Below are positions 62,457-64,000 of a stretch of 64,000 nucleotides of DNA, piece after piece. The DNA comes from an uncultured Anaeroplasmataceae bacterium (GTDB lineage Bacteria > Bacillota_I > Bacilli_A > Acholeplasmatales > Anaeroplasmataceae): NCBI GenBank assembly GCA_944325035.1, contig CALUYM010000001.1:124001-188000 (forward strand), written 5' to 3'. Each line of letters starts with the position of its first letter. Positions within the stretch are counted from its first letter, which is position 1. The translations under genes were made by a program, and so were the position numbers. The notes under the pieces were generated by a model. That model was not told the DNA's origin, ran no database searches, and worked only from the letters and a program-made list of their open reading frames with translations.

Positions 62457-62483
62457 GTGATTGAACCTCCTATTAACAATAAT

Positions 62484-62512
62484 ATATTACTACTTTTAAC
62501 CAAATTTATCAA
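62484..62512 (-). promoter_or_regulatory. Promoter of pta
   Basis: On the reverse strand: TTGATA (complement of 62507-62512), 17 bases, TAATAT (62484-62489). Confidence 0.6.
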
Positions 62513-62592
62513 ATACAAAATGGTGTTTTAACAAAATGAATTTTTAAATTTCAACATGTTTTATGTTAAAATATTATTAAGGAAGTGATAAT

Positions 62593-63105
62593 ATGCTTTA
62601 TTTATTAGATACTACTGATATTAGCTTGGATGATTTAGTAGATTTTATTCCCTATTTTCCTAATCAAATGCAAGAAAAATTTTCAAAAATTAAAAATCAC
62701 ATATATTTAAAAAACTCTCTTCTTGCATATTTAATTGTTATATTTGGAATAAAAAAAATAGTTGGATATTATTTCTTTCCAACTATTATAAAAGGTAAAA
62801 TTACAGAAGATATAGGGATACATGTAAGTATTAGTCATACAAATAATTATGTTGCAGTTGTGATGAGTCTTGATGAAGTTGGATTAGATATTGAAGAAAA
62901 AAGACAAGTTAGCGATAAATTCATAAAAAAACTAAATGCATCAAATGAAAATGATGCATTAGAAAAATGGACTAAATATGAAGCTTTATATAAATTAAAT
63001 AATAAAACTATTTTAAGTGATTTTGATACAAAGAAATATTCAATTCGAACTATTCATTTAGATGAAAATGAACTTATTATAAGTATAGCGAATAAAAAGG
63101 GATAA
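62593..63105 (+). CDS. 4'-phosphopantetheinyl transferase superfamily protein
   Basis: A 170-residue protein. Family marks: VSISHTNNYVAVVMS, the metal-binding VGLDIEEKR, and WTKYEALYKL. Such enzymes move phosphopantetheine from coenzyme A onto carrier proteins. It is shorter than Sfp (about 230 residues), with a short N-terminal half, so it may be a compact form. The separate AcpS-type enzyme is not seen in the window; no carrier-protein gene is adjacent. The ribosome-binding site AAGGAAGTG precedes ATG 62593. Confidence 0.82.
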   Translation: MLYLLDTTDISLDDLVDFIPYFPNQMQEKFSKIKNHIYLKNSLLAYLIVIFGIKKIVGYYFFPTIIKGKITEDIGIHVSISHTNNYVAVVMSLDEVGLDIEEKRQVSDKFIKKLNASNENDALEKWTKYEALYKLNNKTILSDFDTKKYSIRTIHLDENELIISIANKKG

Positions 63106-63167
63106 TTTTTCTTGTTATAATAGCATTTTTAAATTATAATTTAGGTGAAATTTAGGAGGTTTAATTT

Positions 63168-63437
63168 ATGAATGCAGTTATTTCAGTTGTAGGTATTGAT
63201 AAAGTAGGAATTACCGCTTTTGTTACGAAAACGTGTGAAAAGTATAATGCTAATATTGTCGATATTAGTCAAAAAGTACTAGATAATTATTTTACGATGA
63301 TTATGATAGTATCTATTGATAAGTTAAATGTAAATTTTATTAAATTTGTTGAAGAATTTGAGTTACTCGGTAAAAATAAAGACTTAGTTATTAGAGTAAT
63401 GCATGAAGATATTTTTAATGCTATGCATAAAATTTAG
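63168..63437 (+). CDS. ACT-domain protein (UPF0237)
   Basis: An 89-residue protein that is one ACT domain: [28 protein letters not shown], then [12 protein letters not shown] domains bind amino acids. This family is conserved directly before UPF0210 genes in many Bacillota and lactic acid bacteria, exactly as here (8-base gap). A strong AGGAGGT site precedes ATG 63168. The pair probably acts together; the ligand is unknown. Confidence 0.9.
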   Translation: MNAVISVVGIDKVGITAFVTKTCEKYNANIVDISQKVLDNYFTMIMIVSIDKLNVNFIKFVEEFELLGKNKDLVIRVMHEDIFNAMHKI

Positions 63438-63445
63438 GTGATAAT

Positions 63446-64000
63446 ATGTTTAATAATGATGAAATTTTAGAAACTATAAATATGATAGATAAAGAAAACC
63501 TTGATATTAGAACAATTACAATGGGTATTTCTTTAATTGATTGTATGGATAGCGATATTCATAAATCATGTGAAAAAATATATAATAAAATCTATAGATA
63601 TGCTAAAGATTTGGTTAAGGTTGGTAATGATTTACAAAAGACATATGGAATTCCTATTATTAATAAAAGAGTTTCAGTTACGCCAATTTCAATGTTGTTA
63701 GGAGCATCTAAAGGTGATCCTATCCTTTATGCAAAAACCTTAGATAAGGTGGCTAAAGATATTGGAATTGATTTTATTGGAGGGTATTCTGCTTTAGTTC
63801 AAAAAGGATTTAGTGCTGGAGATTTAGAATTAATAAACTCAATTCCACAGGCTTTAGCTTCAACAGAACGTCTTTGTTCATCTGTTAATGTTGGATCTAC
63901 AAAAGCGGGCATTAACCTAGATGCTGTAAAAATTATGGGACATGTAATTAAAGAATCAGCAAATTTAACTAAAGATAATAATTCTATTGGTGCTGGTAAA
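63446..64000 (+). CDS. UPF0210 (PFL-family) protein, N-terminal part
   Basis: The first 185 codons are in the window; the gene runs off the right edge. It starts [14 protein letters not shown], with [14 protein letters not shown], then [26 protein letters not shown] and [19 protein letters not shown], all typical of UPF0210. The fold is related to pyruvate formate-lyase/glycyl-radical enzymes, but the function is not known. It pairs with the ACT protein before it. GGTGAT precedes ATG 63446. Confidence 0.9.
   Translation, partial: MFNNDEILETINMIDKENLDIRTITMGISLIDCMDSDIHKSCEKIYNKIYRYAKDLVKVGNDLQKTYGIPIINKRVSVTPISMLLGASKGDPILYAKTLDKVAKDIGIDFIGGYSALVQKGFSAGDLELINSIPQALASTERLCSSVNVGSTKAGINLDAVKIMGHVIKESANLTKDNNSIGAGK

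Overview
The window is a 64-kb piece of a low-GC (very AT-rich) bacterial chromosome. It looks like a walled, Gram-positive-type member of the Bacillota, probably from the Bacilli/Erysipelotrichia/walled-Mollicutes-relative part of the tree. Reasons seen in the sequence: a T-box leader before alaS; Bacillus-like gene orders (alaS-ruvX-yrzB-yrrM; nusB-xseA-xseB-dxs-tlyA-recN); the acetyl branch of diaminopimelate synthesis (dapH); murG/murB/ftsW; and no outer-membrane genes. TGA is used as a stop (for example at 11250-11252 and 57305-57307), so the code is the standard bacterial one. The placement below phylum level is inference.

Layout: 1-2.3 kb carries the end of dapH, asd and a decayed aspartokinase (lysC) pseudogene. 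2.3-8.6 kb carries VanZ-like, DegV/FakB-like, a stand-alone FakA C-terminal-like domain, a Na/Pi cotransporter, glutamate dehydrogenase and an HD protein. 8.9-13.1 kb is a MarR regulator divergent from a heterodimeric multidrug-type ABC exporter. 13.2-18.9 kb is T-box-alaS-ruvX-DUF1292-trmR, then a CBS protein and a PanE-like reductase. 19-27.2 kb is a LacI-controlled hexuronate operon (uxuA, uxuB, permease, hydantoinase/oxoprolinase-like protein, HExxH protein) with four AGCGCT-centred palindromes around its promoter. 27.3-34 kb has ftsW (reverse), mnmA, murG, murB, a decayed second copy of the murB tail, ftsZ and tcdA.

The most striking object is one 13.9-kb gene at 34467-48338 for a 4623-residue protein. 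It has a Lys-rich cytoplasmic head, one membrane segment, a long series of about 194-residue tandem modules, two InlB-B-type repeats and a BspA-like leucine-rich tail. It is followed by a MacB/FtsX-type ABC transporter and a tRNA-Gln(CTG). I do not recognise the module family. The periodicity (193-204 residues, 14 clear copies plus several degenerate ones) is measured directly on the sequence.

51.6-64 kb returns to housekeeping: an M20 amidohydrolase, nusB, xseAB, dxs, tlyA, recN, an M18 aminopeptidase (reverse), a low-molecular-weight tyrosine phosphatase, pta (reverse), a small phosphopantetheinyl transferase, an ACT-domain protein and the start of a UPF0210 gene. Genome reduction shows in several places: the lysC pseudogene, the murB-tail relic, and the absence of mltG, ispA, argR and ftsQ/ftsA from positions where relatives usually keep them.
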